Shown: piece after piece, positions 1-12,132 of the stretch
Position numbering within the stretch: the first letter of the stretch is position 1
Layout of the letters: each line of letters starts with the position of its first letter
DNA from: Balanoglossus misakiensis
Lineage: Eukaryota > Hemichordata
Assembly (NCBI GenBank): GCA_040954595.2
Contig: CM082584.2
Coordinates: 13,826,001-13,890,000 of the forward strand
Reading direction: 5' to 3'
DNA length: 64,000 nt
Notes under the pieces: model-generated
What the model saw: the letters and a program-made list of their open reading frames with translations, nothing else
Database searches by the model: none
What the model was told of the DNA's origin: nothing
Position numbers and translations under genes: made by a program

Positions 1-137
1 CAGAAAATCTGGCCTTGGACCAAGTGGTGTCTTTTGTCAAATTTTGACATTTTACAAATATTCTTTTTATATTTATATTTATTTTTGGTAGGAGATATGA
101 TCACCTATATTTTGATTTATTTCTTGTTACCTTTCAG

Positions 138-3100
138 TCGCACAGGCTTAGTTCCCATGAGATGTCGCTGGGTCCTGACATCCAGATTCGGGAGGCTAAG
201 GTGACCAAACCGAGCAAACCCTCATCTCCACTCCATGACAGACACTACCTGTACAAAGCTGACAAAGTGAGTAAAGAAGTTATCATAAAAATCTTCAAAT
301 GGTTCTTCAAGTCATTTGCATGAATAAGAAATGCCAGGATGTAAGGTCACAAAGTATCATTTGTTGGATCAGTTGAACGTTAAAATCAAGCGATATACCA
401 AACTTTTGCTATTGAATCTAGAAAAAACTTGCCAAAGACAAAGCCAGGATTCGAAGAAACTCAAGGGACAGTACAGGAACTGATGGTGAGAGTGACTCGT
501 CTCCATCCAGAAGTCTATTGAGCAGCCCCAACTCATCGCCAACCAGAAAACATGCAGCGGTAAGGATCAACTTTGAACCTCACTGTTTGTTTCGAGCCTT
601 TGTCTCTGTTATCATCTGTGAAGTTCACTGAGCACTATAAAAAATGGACAGTTTTGAAATTAATAATGAAGGTGGACTTGCCCACCAGAAATAACCTTGA
701 GAAAAATCAAAGTCAGTCATTCTCCAAAAATTATGTAGAATCAGGAAAAACAGCGAAGTTTTAGACTAATTGTGAAGGACATTGCTCATGAACAGTGCAT
801 GGAGACTGTAGTAAAGTTGTTTCATGTCTGTAGTTAATTTGTCTCATGTCTGAGTATTTTCTTTGCGAACCTAGACCATGAACAGCATTGGACATATGAA
901 TGAGTCCAAAGAAGACATTATGGTGGCACCTAAACAACCAGTTGTTACAGCGCCACCACTGAGAGACAGTCCAAGTCCAGACAGTGGGAAAGGGAGTCCG
1001 GGTGAAAGGTCACCACTGACGTCAACATCGCCAATGGACAGCAGCCCAATCAGAACAATGCCTGATGGCTGTCCGGTGCGTAGTGTGCCAGACGGCGCAT
1101 CGGCTAAACCACAGACCAGTCCGTCAAAGGTGCTGCCTCCACCAAATGGAAGTCCTGCCAAGACTTCGCCCCTACACGAAGAAAATGTGCCTTCAACTTT
1201 ACCTCTGAGTGGGAGTCCGGTCAGGTCCCCTGGCAAAGCCGTGTCCAGCACTCTGCCTCCTCCTAGCAGGAGCCCAACGCGTGCATTGCCAAGTTACGAG
1301 GAGACAGTTGCTAAGAGACTGGACTCCCCAAAGAAAACAAAAGAACCTCTGTTATCGTCTGCCTCGCAAAAGATCCTTAACACTGACATGCATGACTCTC
1401 AGAGAGACGAAATGCCAGAACGGCCTCAAACGCTGGATATTGTAAACAGGAACGACCACTCAAACAATAAAATACAACACGAGAAAAATATCAGGTCTGT
1501 CTCTCCAGACAGTAATTACAGGACTAACATTGCAAATCAAGAAAATGATTCCAGGACTAGCACACTGGAGAGAACTGTCCCGGGAAGTGATGCAAAGAGT
1601 CCAGACAGTCCGGACTTCCAGGTCAATAGCTATGCAGAGACATATCTCAAAGACAGGCCTCTACCTAACTACCCGGACAGGAAACTCGGAGTGAAGCCGT
1701 TCCCTCCTCCGCCAAACTATTACAATTCCGTGGATGGGAAGAGAAACTCTCCCCGTAACAAAATGTCAGGATATGCCAGTGACTCAAGAACCGGGTACGG
1801 AAGTGACTGGGAGAAATCCAGGCACTCGCAGAAACAGCCAGGATACATTGAGCGAGACAGGACTGGTTATTTCAGTGATAGGGAAAGGGGATACAACAGC
1901 GATTGGGAACGCTCTGGGTATTACAGCGACAGAGAGAAGCCTGGATATGCCAGTGATCGCGAAAGAATTGCTTATTATAACGAGCGGGAGAGGCATCGCT
2001 ACCATGGCAACAGGTCGGGTTACTTCAGTGAGAAGGAAAGCCCGACGGGTTACTACAGTGACAGAGAAGGCCGTTCTGGTTATTACAGTGACAGGGAGAT
2101 GGGGAGGCCCTCCGGTTACTCAAGTGACCGGGAAAGGCCTGCATACAGGGAACCCAGGAACGGGCATCATTTGGCCCACACCCAGAACTCGCCCCAGCAT
2201 GGGAGTCCTATTAGGAACTATGGTCAAATCTTGAACAGACTTGATAATGTGAGAATGAAGACAAGGCCTCTGCAGCCAGAGTCACCGTTGGCCAGAAGAC
2301 GTGACCCAAATGGCCAGCCGCAGATCCCGAGCTATGAACAGGCCATGAAAGCGCGAGTCAACAACTCCCCAGGGGATTGGAGACAACAGATACTGGTGGC
2401 ACATGTTGACAAAAAGAACGAGTATTCACATCAGGTGAGAAAGGTTGACAGTTATGACCCATGTGGATCAAATCAAACGCAACAACAAACTGAATACTTT
2501 CTTCTTTATCAGACTTAAACAGGTGTACATGTACCATGAACATTGCAGATTTGTTCAACTATTAATTTGCTGTAATTCTAGACAAAAGCAATAACTATAT
2601 CTCCACTTCACTGAGGGAAATTTTCATCAAACTAACACGTTGCTATATAATTGTACGAACCTTGTGCAGTCTTCAGAAAGTTCCATTCTGGATTTAAATG
2701 AATTTTGTTCTCCTGAAATTGATTGAAAAAGGAATGTACAATGTATGTCTGCAGAAGTTAGACAGCATTCAGCTATAACAACTGGCTGAGAGTGATCAAA
2801 TAATTGGTACTGGCTGCATAATAGTTCATTAAATTAATCTTCTTCACTTATTTTGTCATATTTGGCCTTCGCTTTGTAACACAGATATAAAAGGCAGTTC
2901 GCAAAAATTTGGGAAGGAGATGCGAGATACTGCAGTTAAAAATCAACTTGAGTAGCAAATAGGAAGTTGATTACCATCTGACCAATCGTCAGGTCACAAA
3001 TTTGATCAATGTCATGTTTTGATTCCACTCACCAGGATCCAGGCAGACAGTCTTCACCATCTAGACTACATGAAGTGCAAGCGTACAGGAATGACCTTAG

Positions 3101-4989
3101 ACTCAGAATGATGAAACAGAGGCATCTCTTAGATGTACGTATAAAAATTAGTTTTAAATGCATTCTAAGTGCCATTCAGCATTTAAGTTTCATACAAGGT
3201 TTTAAATTTTGGTTGTAATTGGGGTTTTTGGTTTGTAGTCTGCACCTACTGAATTCTTCTATCAATTAACATTTTAGGATGGTTTGAGTGAGCCAGGCAG
3301 TGATGATGTGTTCAGTCAATCACCACACTCGTCTATATACAGCAGAAGTAGTCCTCAGCCGCAAGTGTATCCAGGTAAGAACAGACACATGCTAGTCTGA
3401 ACTGCATGAATGATGATGATAAAAAAGGAGAAATATAATTTCCCCTCATGTTGTCTTTTTCTTTTCTCTCTTGCTTTGGAATCTGTCCGATATGATACAA
3501 TTTAGTCCGTGTTGGTCAAAAACTGTATTTTGAAATATGAATTTATTTAGCACACTTTACAATCACCATCATAGTTTGGTCCAACTCAGCTATTGTTATA
3601 CTCTATTTTGCCTTTCTTTCTTTTATAAAATAACATTAACTCAATTGTCATTTTAGGTGAAGGAAGTCCCAGGCCTGGAAGGAGAATGTCACCATCGCCA
3701 ACAGTGCATACAGCACCAGGAAGACCTCAGCCTATAATTGGAGAGAGGAGCCCCAGACAGTCACCCAGACTGCTGTCAAAACAGAACAATTGTGTAAGTG
3801 ATGATACCAGTCTTGGCTAATGCTATTCTGTGAAATCATTGTGTACTTTTCTGAGTTGTAATTAGCTTTCATTTGCATACATTAAAGTGGAGTGGTCGTC
3901 GCGCCGCATTGGTGTCCCCCTTGATGAGAATATGTCCCAGAATGCCTCACTAAAAATGGCTGCTGCATTGTATGGATGATAGTTCAGTGAGTTTTACTTA
4001 TAGTACAATTCGAACTTTAATGGCGACAGTACATGTTTTGTGACAGAGAGGGTGGTGTCATCAGGAGGACTGACATGAGACAGGACTGACATGAGATGAC
4101 ATTATGATAGTGATAGTACAAGCGTCATATTGTCAGAAGGACAGCCACATCTGAACCATTTGGACCCCTGACCGTATAAATCCAAGTCACACCCAAGATG
4201 CAATGTCTTTTTTATAACAGCGTGATCTAAAGACTGTCATATCAATATGTATCAGGCTAATGTGGTGATTTCTGTCAGTATCACAAGATTTACCATTGCA
4301 AGTGCATGTGTATATCTCATGGGATAAAATGTTTAACACAAAAAAATACATCCTGTCCTTTTGATCAACCTCACTTCAGATAATATCATCCCTTTCATTA
4401 TCTGTGGTGACTCCATTGCGCTGTTATTTTATGAATTGTTTCCCACTTCAGTGCTGTTCATGAAGGATATCATTTATATCACAACAAGACAATCCCAATT
4501 TTGTTCATTTCCATTCCAATCCAGAATATCGAACTTTTGTATCAATGATGTATTACAAGTGTAAATACCTTCTTCTGCTTCAACAGAAAACACTGGAATT
4601 TGTGATATCCAAAAATCCAGGTCTGGGCTTCAGTATAGCTGGTGGCTATGGATCACAGGGGAATCCCTTCAAACCAAACGACATGGTAAGTTACAAAGTC
4701 AGTGCTCTGTACCATCTTGATTGATATTTTCCTACTATTCTATGTGTTTAGATTGCTAGAAGTATCATCTTGATTTTGAATGACACAGTACCCATCTTTT
4801 CCTTTTTCCAAGGGAATCTTTGTGACCAGGATTCAACCGGAAGGTCCTGCAGCAGGGCTGATTCATCCTGGAGACAAGATCTTGGAAGTCAATGGTACTG
4901 ACTTTACAGACATCGCTCATCAGGAAGCCGTGGCCATTCTGAAAAACAATAACCCGGTAACCCTAACAGTTCACCGCGAGGATAGGTAG
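138..4989 (+). CDS. ERBIN: ERBIN/LRRC7-like LAP scaffold protein, 3' part (5' end outside window)
   Basis: Eight in-phase exons joined by GT-AG introns: 138-266, 422-559, 875-2434, 3036-3134, 3278-3374, 3657-3793, 4587-4685, 4813-4989 (stop TAG). They give 811 C-terminal residues. The first exon carries [11 protein letters not shown], and the last two make a PDZ domain with the GLGF loop ([11 protein letters not shown]) and [13 protein letters not shown]. The GNPFKPND insert before GIFVTR is typical, as I remember them, of ERBIN and LRRC7/Densin PDZ domains. LAP proteins (LRRs plus PDZ) are basolateral or postsynaptic membrane scaffolds; the PDZ binds C-terminal peptides such as those of p120-family catenins or ErbB2. 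The N-terminal leucine-rich repeats are not visible and should lie upstream of the window. The middle is low-complexity, Ser/Pro/Arg-rich and probably disordered. The ERBIN versus LRRC7 choice is inference, since an invertebrate may have one pre-duplication gene. Confidence 0.85.
875..2434 (+). other. Large exon of the ERBIN-like gene: disordered linker with SP-rich and GYxSDRE repeats
   Basis: A single 520-codon exon, with acceptor ACCTAG before 875 and donor CAG-GTGAGA at 2434/2435. The first half is rich in SP/PxR phosphosite-like motifs ([20 protein letters not shown]). The second half has a run of GY-x-SDRE units. Two PSYE motifs, [11 protein letters not shown] and [12 protein letters not shown], bracket the repeat run. 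The ATG at 878 is internal, because the frame is open into the acceptor and continuous with the preceding exon. The open frame continues beyond the donor to 2518, but those codons are intronic because the next exon joins in phase at 2434. Confidence 0.8.
1768..2138 (+). repeat. Coding tandem repeat GYxSDRE in the ERBIN-like exon
   Basis: About eleven imperfect units of 9-15 residues centre on G-Y-[YFASGN]-S-[DE]-[RWK]-E, for example [18 protein letters not shown] and [20 protein letters not shown]. Unit lengths vary but always keep the frame. Each unit offers a tyrosine followed by an acidic/basic patch. No function is known to me; multivalent phosphotyrosine or charge-based binding is a guess. 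Confidence 0.8.
3895..3943 (+). repeat. Dispersed repeat, copy 1 (intron of ERBIN-like gene)
   Basis: The words GGTCGTCGCGCCG and TGTCCCCCTTGATGAGAATATGTCC recur in near-identical order at 34048-34093 beyond the calreticulin gene. Similarity fades after about 50 bp. The rest of this 793-bp intron (3794-4586) shows no further structure that I can recognise. Confidence 0.5.
4587..4989 (+). other. Two exons encoding the C-terminal PDZ domain
   Basis: The domain starts at [20 protein letters not shown] (exon 4587-4685) and ends at [10 protein letters not shown], six residues or fewer before the stop (exon 4813-4989). GLGF is the carboxylate-binding loop. The His in [11 protein letters not shown] sits at the start of helix alpha-B, which marks a class I PDZ (S/T-x-hydrophobic ligands). 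The intron between the two exons falls before GIFVTR. Confidence 0.88.
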
Positions 4990-7900
4990 AGTTGGATGCC
5001 CACGTCCAGAAATACTGTGTATTGCCAGGAGGTGTACCAGATGAAAGACTCCAGGCAAACTGAACAGTGCTGATACTTGATTTTCTTGTTACAAGATATG
5101 TATGCTAAATCGTGTAAGTGCAACTTCAGTTCAGAAGAAGAGTACATTTTGAATCTTTCCATGCAACAGTCTTTATGGTTTAGTCAATTTTTTGCAGCTT
5201 AATTACCCCCAACACTGATTGACACCTACATTGATAAAGGACACTTCCCAAATGTTCTAATCAAATATCTAAGTCAGTGGGTACATCCACTGTATGCTTC
5301 CAAGCACAATTATCTCTTATGTGTATGCTGAACTATTCTGAAGTCACCTGTTCAAAAAAGTAGGGAAGAGAAATGATAATTCAGGGATGTCTTTGATGTT
5401 AGTCATTAGAGACTAAATGAAATCACATGGCTGGTTCACCATGCCTGTGCGTTACTGTGTTTGTATTTATTACCGTGGTAACTATTCCAGACAGTGAGTG
5501 CAAAGGTCAATGTTTATTTGTTTCTGGATATTCAGAAATGCAGTTTCTTGAAAGGCACAATTTTGGTGATCACAGCGTTGAAATAGTTTTCCTTGAACAG
5601 GTTATGTGAATTTGACAGGAAAAAATCAGTCTACAAGAGTTTTGTGTCTTTGAGTACCAATCTTGTAGTTGTATTCAGTGTGTTTGTGTAGGAAAACTTT
5701 ACCACAGACTTGGAAAGAGTTTTCGTATGGTTTATCATCCAAGATCGTGTGTATACAATATTGGTGTTTTAGAGGTACTTTTGTATATATGAATCGAACA
5801 ATCAGTGTGCAAAAATGAACAGAATGATCTCTTAAACTTCTGAAAAATACCTGTCAAAGCTGAGAGGATGGGTACATCATGAATGTCTTTGGGTTAGATT
5901 GTAAAGAGAATAGAACTGCCTTCCCAAATATCTTACCAAGTGAAGAGAATTTGAAAGAGTTATGTGTTTTTTTCTGGATGCAACACCCTGGTCACTTCTG
6001 TTATGTCTTGGACGTTATCAAAATGAACCCAAACATGTTATTTTCAATATTTCATAAAGTTAAGTGTAACTATGTACTAAAGTTAGGTGTATTTTCCCTA
6101 CCTATTCTAAACAAATGAAAACCCTTTTTCTACATGAAATTTTGTATTCAAGTACCCCGTAGAAACTTAAATGCTTAAATATGCAAAAATCATCAATAGT
6201 TTGGTTGCCTCAGCCAAACTAAATTTGATGGTTTTCTCTCAAAACTTGCCTTAACATATCAAAATAAGAGAAGACCAGCACTTTATAATTATTTATTAAA
6301 ATTATGCAATTAAAGGCAGAAGACTGACTTTTGATAAAATGGGATCATGTTTTCTTCTTAGATGGATTGACCCTATTATATAATGTGGGCTGTATTAAAA
6401 ATCTGTGGAAAAATGGGGGTGGACAGGAGTGTTGTTATCAGTGAAAGGGCATGAATGGTCAAGTTTTTTTTTTTTTTGCAATACAAACCTAAAACCACCG
6501 CCTGTGCATTTCTCTACATGACACATCTGCCTTTTCAAGTGTTCAACATTTGCAAAGAACTATTTTCTACTCTGAATCAATGCAACACTTCCAGTCTTTT
6601 GATAATTGCCATGGTGACACATTTGGTGTCAAATACATCTATTCAAAAATAATTTGACTTCAGACATTTATTTAAGATGTTTAATTTTGTTAATCGAGTG
6701 ACAAAAGAGAGTCTTCACTTCACTCGTGATCCCTAGGCCTTGCTAATGTGTAACTAATCAACTTCAAAACCGATGCAATCAACAACAAGACGTCAAATCT
6801 CTGCAAGGACCGATTGGCCAACATCACTTTTGTACTAGTTTTGTCAATTTTTAACAGAAACGTCTCTAACTTTTGTAATTCCTTTTTATATCCTTTTTTT
6901 GAAAAAAATAAATAAATACTACTGTCAGTGTGGGGTTCACACTTTCAAACTTACCATTGAAAAATTAAAACTATTTTTGAAAAAAACGGAAAAAGTACAT
7001 TCTATGCATAGTGCTGGTTGACTGTTAATCCTCGCATATGCCGAATTGTGCAAATCTACAATCATGTACCTTGGAGTGAGCCATTGCCACTTAAATAAAA
7101 CTTATGCCAGAACTTGTATTCACTGAAAATGAGAAGAACACAGCAATACACTCACGGAGTTAAATGAAGTTGATAGATCACCATAAACATTTAAAATGAA
7201 GAAGTTTTGAGTCTGAAATCCAAAACAGGTTTGTTTAGGCAACGTTTGCATTTGGCTACCAGGAAGATGAAGACATTTCATAAAGAAATTGAACTTACAG
7301 CCTCCATATTACCATAACCATAGTGGTGTGGCCACTATATGCAAGACTTATTATGCACACAGATCAGTATAGTCTTTTTCAGTATAGTGATGTCAAAGGC
7401 CGAAAACTCCCAGTCAATATATCTCCTAATTCACAAAGAGTAATAAGTATATTTGATGATTTTTGTGGTATGTATGGTGACCCGGGCAGAACGAAAAGTG
7501 TGGAAAAATAAAGAGTCATCACTTTTTCTAAAAATGTTTTTATTTTAATTTCGCACAAATACATCTTTGGTTTATTTCAATCACTTCCCATACTCATTAA
7601 AATTACTCAGAAAATTTGACAGCAAATGATTTTCCCCAATGTTTTCAAAAAATTCTCAGTGCAAGGAATGAGTCAGAAGCAGGGCACTTGAGATGCCTTT
7701 GCCTTTCTAAAAGTTGGTCTTTCTGTTTAAAAAAGTACTCTCACATTATTTCTATATGTTTACTGTTCCAGTTAATGTGCATGTAGCTCTGAAAAAGTGA
7801 AGTAGAATTCCACCCTGTGTGCTGTTCCATTTAATGAACGCACAGCCCTGGGAAACCAAGTAGAACCTAACCTACGCATGTGTTACCGGTAATGTAGTTG

Positions 7901-8352
7901 CACAATCTGGGATGCAGAATTTTTGTTAACTTATTTGTACAAGGTACATGTATTTATACACAAATGGACCAGAGAATGGACCAAGTAATTCAGTGCAGGG
8001 AAAAAATATATATGTCTATGAAATGTAAATTTTTATCTCAGAACATTTTAATCAAAACACTTGTCAATGAAGTATTACAATGATCTAGGTGCTGTTGTAT
8101 AGTTAATTGTACAATTTCTAACTGTGCATTCATTTCTGTGACTGATAATTGTTAATTTCTTGTCTGCACAACTGTAATTTGTAATTTTCATGATTTTGTC
8201 CTATCACTAATTGTGTTGTTCACTTTCAAAGCTTATCGCAGTATTTGGTTCTGTATAAGTTAATGATGAATGTTAATTATAAGCACCCATTTCATCCTTA
8301 AAAAAACTTGATTTCTTCGTGGTGTTATAAATCCAGATCCTGTGTAAATAAA
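4990..8352 (+). other. Probable 3' UTR and downstream flank of the ERBIN-like gene
   Basis: No exon with conserved protein content is visible; the short ORFs here are AT-rich and unrecognisable. Several AATAAA signals occur (for example 7094-7099 and 8347-8352), so the transcript end cannot be fixed. The sequence is uniformly AT-rich with runs of T and A. The end chosen is the AATAAA at 8347 and is only one option. Confidence 0.4.
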
Positions 8353-9650
8353 GCCAAAATGTTGATTTTTGTAAACTATAATTTATTTTACTTTACTTTA
8401 CCTGTGGTTTAGAAGCCATGAATGTTCTTCTTACATGAGAGACAGAGAACACGTTTTTACAATAAAAAAGTGAGTTTCAATTTATACGTAGACAGCTGGC
8501 CATGTTTTAGGGTAGTTGTAGACCAAATTTGATGATTTTTTTCTTGTAACAGTTCCATTTTTTTCACAAACCATTTTCTGCCTGTGTGTGGAAAAAGGCC
8601 ACACAAACCCCTGGACTTTGTTTTGTCATGAGTTCTTTTCTTTCAGATCATATCGCTTTTTATTATGTTGCTTTTTTGAATGTGTATTTTTGAATTTTAT
8701 TGTGTGCAGTTGGTTATCAGTGACTTCAGTTTGAACTAATGAGAGAAGTTGTGATGTCATGCTGGTGTAAATTAATTATGAACGACTTCACCAACTTTGG
8801 TAGTTTTTCTTCTACAATGTGTCAGTTTCCATGGCATCACATTAACCAGCTAGGTCTGGGTATATATATACCCAGTGGGTAAGTGGAGCCTTTAAAATAG
8901 GTGGACTTTCTTTTTGACATGAACTTGACCGAACACATTCATTTCCCACAGTAGAAGAAACTTTTTTTCTTTCAATTGACAGTAATCACTTTTGTGGTTT
9001 GTAGCTGTTTTATTTTATTTTATTTTTTCCGTATGAAATCAGAAGAATCATGAAATGTGATCTTTGCTGATATGTTATTGCCAATCTTAATGAAATAAAT
9101 GGATAAATCAGTTTACAGGCAACTTTTGCTGTGTCACATCTCTTTCTGTGCAGTATTGTCTGTTATCAGAGCAGAGCTGGAAGAACATCATAAAACGACA
9201 ATATTTCAGACTACCTGTATTTTTAAATCTGCTGTCACTTATTGTCAATACACTCATTGGGAATCTCAGAGACGTGCTACATTCACTGCATACTGAAAGT
9301 TAAAAAAAAGGCCACTCCTGAAATGCCACACTCTTTTGCGACAACTACATATGAAAGATTTTAAAACTCCTAAATGCATGTACAAGAAATCTACATACCA
9401 TACCTTAACAGGTACAGAAAATTCGAAATGATTCATTGAGGAAACGCATCACATGAAGACATTCAGTTCATATCTGGGTACAAAATGAAAATGTTTGAAA
9501 TTGTCAATGGCACTTTTTCATAATAAAGACCCCCACAGTCCATCCCCTTTTGCAAGCTTTCTTGCAACTTATAGAAATATAAATGTGTACTGCTCAGAAA
9601 TTAGACATTTATATCTTTAAAATTGCAAACAGTATCTGAGTGCGTGTCTT
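8353..9650. other. Intergenic DNA, no gene seen
   Basis: AT-rich, with no credible exon. It contains a perfect 20-bp palindrome at 8856-8875 (CTGGGTATATATATACCCAG) and a T-rich run near 9010. Another AATAAA lies near 9091. Confidence 0.4.
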
Positions 9651-10962
9651 ATTTCTTGACGAGTATTTTTACGAACTCAGCGTATGAGGGCGCCTAATAC
9701 CATGACTGCATGATATTTATACGAGACAAATCGAGGGTCGCGTTAGCCCGGAGACCAGGGCGTCGAAAAGATCGACCAAACGGTGCTTCTCCCTTGCCAA
9801 ACGGTTGAGGGCGCGTCAGTGAAGAGCCTTGTAGCGAATCGTGGGCTGTGAGAGAGTCTTAAGGTTGATCCCTGACATCATTTCAGTACGTTTATTGTGC
9901 AAAGCGAAAATCCATGATTAATTGACTGAGTAAATTGTATATAACCGACTTTGGATCACAGTCACTGTCATGTCTTTCAGTTGGGTGACGTACGTCGTGT
10001 CGGGACCATTAGAGTGATTCGGCAAACTTTCCTGGTAAAAGGAAATAATTATTTTACGAAGTCATCTGTCGATACACAAAGCTACACACGACAATGTTTA
10101 TGACAGCCACAGACAAAGAGAGAAACTGTGTGCAATGCGCGTATTTCGTGCCATTTCCCTATCCGTGTCAAAGGTAGTCTCGGTTACCCAGACGCCTTTG
10201 CTTCTTCCGATGCTCTCCAGAAAAGGAGCATCGGAAGAGCAAAGGCGTCTGGGTAACCGAGACTATGTCAAAGGTAGTCTCGGTTACCCAGACACCTTTG
10301 CTTCTTCCGATGCTCTCCAGAAAAGGAGCATCGGAAGAAGCAAAGGCGTCTGGGTAACCGAGACTATGTCAAAGGTTAAATGGGTGTTGTTCCAGACATG
10401 CGTACTAATGCGACATCCGGGCGTGTGTGTATTGATGAATGGTGAGGGCATGACAAAATATAAAAATTAATGGTTTACAACATCATTTCCGTGAAAACAG
10501 CGCATCTTATTTTCGTAAAGAACTGTCGAAAGAAGGGCCGGAGTTGTGACTGGACATTTGGTATCAGAAAATTCACAGCAGACGAAGGAAATAGTGGCGG
10601 CTATTTTTTCAGGTAAAACATCGCTGGGATGACACCACGTACCAGACACTGTCACTAGACTACACACTGTACTATGTACTACTGTTTACATGATAGACGC
10701 GGGTGTGTTTGTGCGGTGGTATAAACTTGTGTGTTACTGTTTGGCTGAATATGAATAAATGATAAAAAACGTACAGTCATAACTTAGTTGCTATGCTTAG
10801 ATTTTTTGTCACAGTCAGTGCCAGTACAGTGTTAGACGTGTGCGCGTGCAGTTGTGAACTGTTCAGGGTTCTAACCACAGTCGAGCTCGTGCCTTGGTTT
10901 GTGTGTCAGTTTGCCGTCGAACACATGAAGCCAAGGCAAAACCTCGAACTACTGAACTGCAG
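9650..10962 (+). promoter_or_regulatory. Candidate promoter / 5' UTR region of the Disabled gene
   Basis: CpG dinucleotides become frequent between about 9650 and 10030 and again around 10840-10930, in contrast to the AT-rich DNA on both sides. No TATA box stands out. A good donor, CTGCAG-GTAGGT, occurs at 10962/10963 and could end a non-coding first exon that splices towards 16845. This is positional inference only; no transcript evidence is available. Confidence 0.3.
10166..10376. mobile_element. Two tandem hairpin (foldback/MITE) elements with shared 9-bp target-site duplications
   Basis: Two near-palindromes of about 91 bp begin TAGTCTCGGTTACCCAGAC and end GTCTGGGTAACCGAGACTA, with stems of about 40 nt and a short CCAGAAAA-type loop. 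TGTCAAAGG occurs exactly three times: before the first copy (10166), between the copies (10266) and after the second (10367). The layout is therefore TSD-element-TSD-element-TSD with a 100-bp period. The copies differ by one base in the left arm (GACGCC/GACACC) and by one indel (GAAGAGC/GAAGAAGC). A 9-bp TSD is usual for Mutator-like elements, but such a short element cannot be placed firmly. Confidence 0.85.
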
Positions 10963-11938
10963 GTAGGTTCTAACCTGCGAATGACATATTGATTTGCTCG
11001 GCTCCCTATGCATGCTATGGCCGAATCAGATATGGTACCGAACGCAGGCTGGTTTATAAATTATATAGGATGACCTTAGTCTGGAACGCTATTCGTCTAA
11101 AATAAAAAAATGTTCGCTTGTCCGGCATTTGCACGCGTGTGAGACCAACTCTGTGACTTAATATTCATTGGCCTTGACATTTATAACCTGTATCGTACTA
11201 TAATTCACTTTTGAGACAAAACCACTAATACTGACGAACTCTAGGTTTCTGCATTGTTGTTTTGCATTATGGTGGGCAGGGTGCTATGCCATGTCACCTC
11301 TCGAATTTTTCTCACTTTTTCTTGATCACCTTTGTGGTAGGTGTCCATACACATGGAGATAACAAGGATACACAGAGTTAAGACATGTTGAGAATTTCCT
11401 GACAAGGGTGTAGAGACTATGGACTGATTTAATCGTGGGGGACACGCCCCCTAAAATTTAGTACTGACTGGTGTCAATTTGATCCTGAGATTGATTTTAC
11501 AGATAAGCAGAGCACATAGATCACAATTCACACAACACTACCCCTGCCAGACATGTGTCAATGTCTTTCTGTAATCAAAATTAAAAAAAAAAATAACTGA
11601 TGAAATCCAAAATGGTCACTGTTTCAGTCTGTGTACACCCTACATAATCAGTACATGTATTTACTCAGCTAATGTCCAGAATTGACCTATGGTGTCATAC
11701 AGAGGTTTATAATAAACTTTATTACTGAGGACAGGGGATCCTGCTTAAACTTAAGTGCATAAATGATTTGGCTAGGTTCTAAAAGCCATGATAGCTGTTG
11801 AGAATTTTATTGTTTGTGATCTGTCTATGCATGTTTTGATTGTCAGTTACTGGTCCTATTGTTGTTGACCCACAAACATTTCTGCTGCATGATTTGTTAC
11901 CAGAAACCTGTTATGCTCTGCTTTATTGCTACCATGAC
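10963..11938. other. Non-coding DNA, probably 5' intron of the Disabled gene
   Basis: No exon is recognisable. A small hairpin GCAGGT...ACCTGC follows the candidate donor at about 10959-10979. The remainder is AT-rich and featureless to the eye. Confidence 0.3.
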
Positions 11939-12132
11939 TTAAAGGTATACAGTCACCTCCAATTTACATACGACCATATATGGCTGAAATGGCGTATTTG
12001 AGTGTTCTAAAGAACATTATGGTAACGCTCTTATTTTCGCGTGTGCCACCCACTGAAATTCTGTGATTGGCTAGATCTCCATTTGCCATGGCAACTGTAG
12101 CTAATTTTCCATAGGTGACCGTATACCTTTAA
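11939..12132. mobile_element. TTAA-flanked MITE with AGGTATAC terminal inverted repeats
   Basis: The left end reads TTAA-AGGTATACAGTCACCT and the right end AGGTGACCGTATACCT-TTAA, so the termini are inverted repeats of about 16 bp with one mismatch, flanked by TTAA on both sides. The interior (about 186 bp) has no coding capacity. TTAA target duplications are characteristic of piggyBac and Kolobok superfamilies; the ends do not start with CCC, so Kolobok-like is the better guess. Confidence 0.75.

Noticed and set aside
871-1251. Minus-strand 126-codon ORF
   Set aside because: Antisense shadow of the Pro/Ser-rich ERBIN-like exon.
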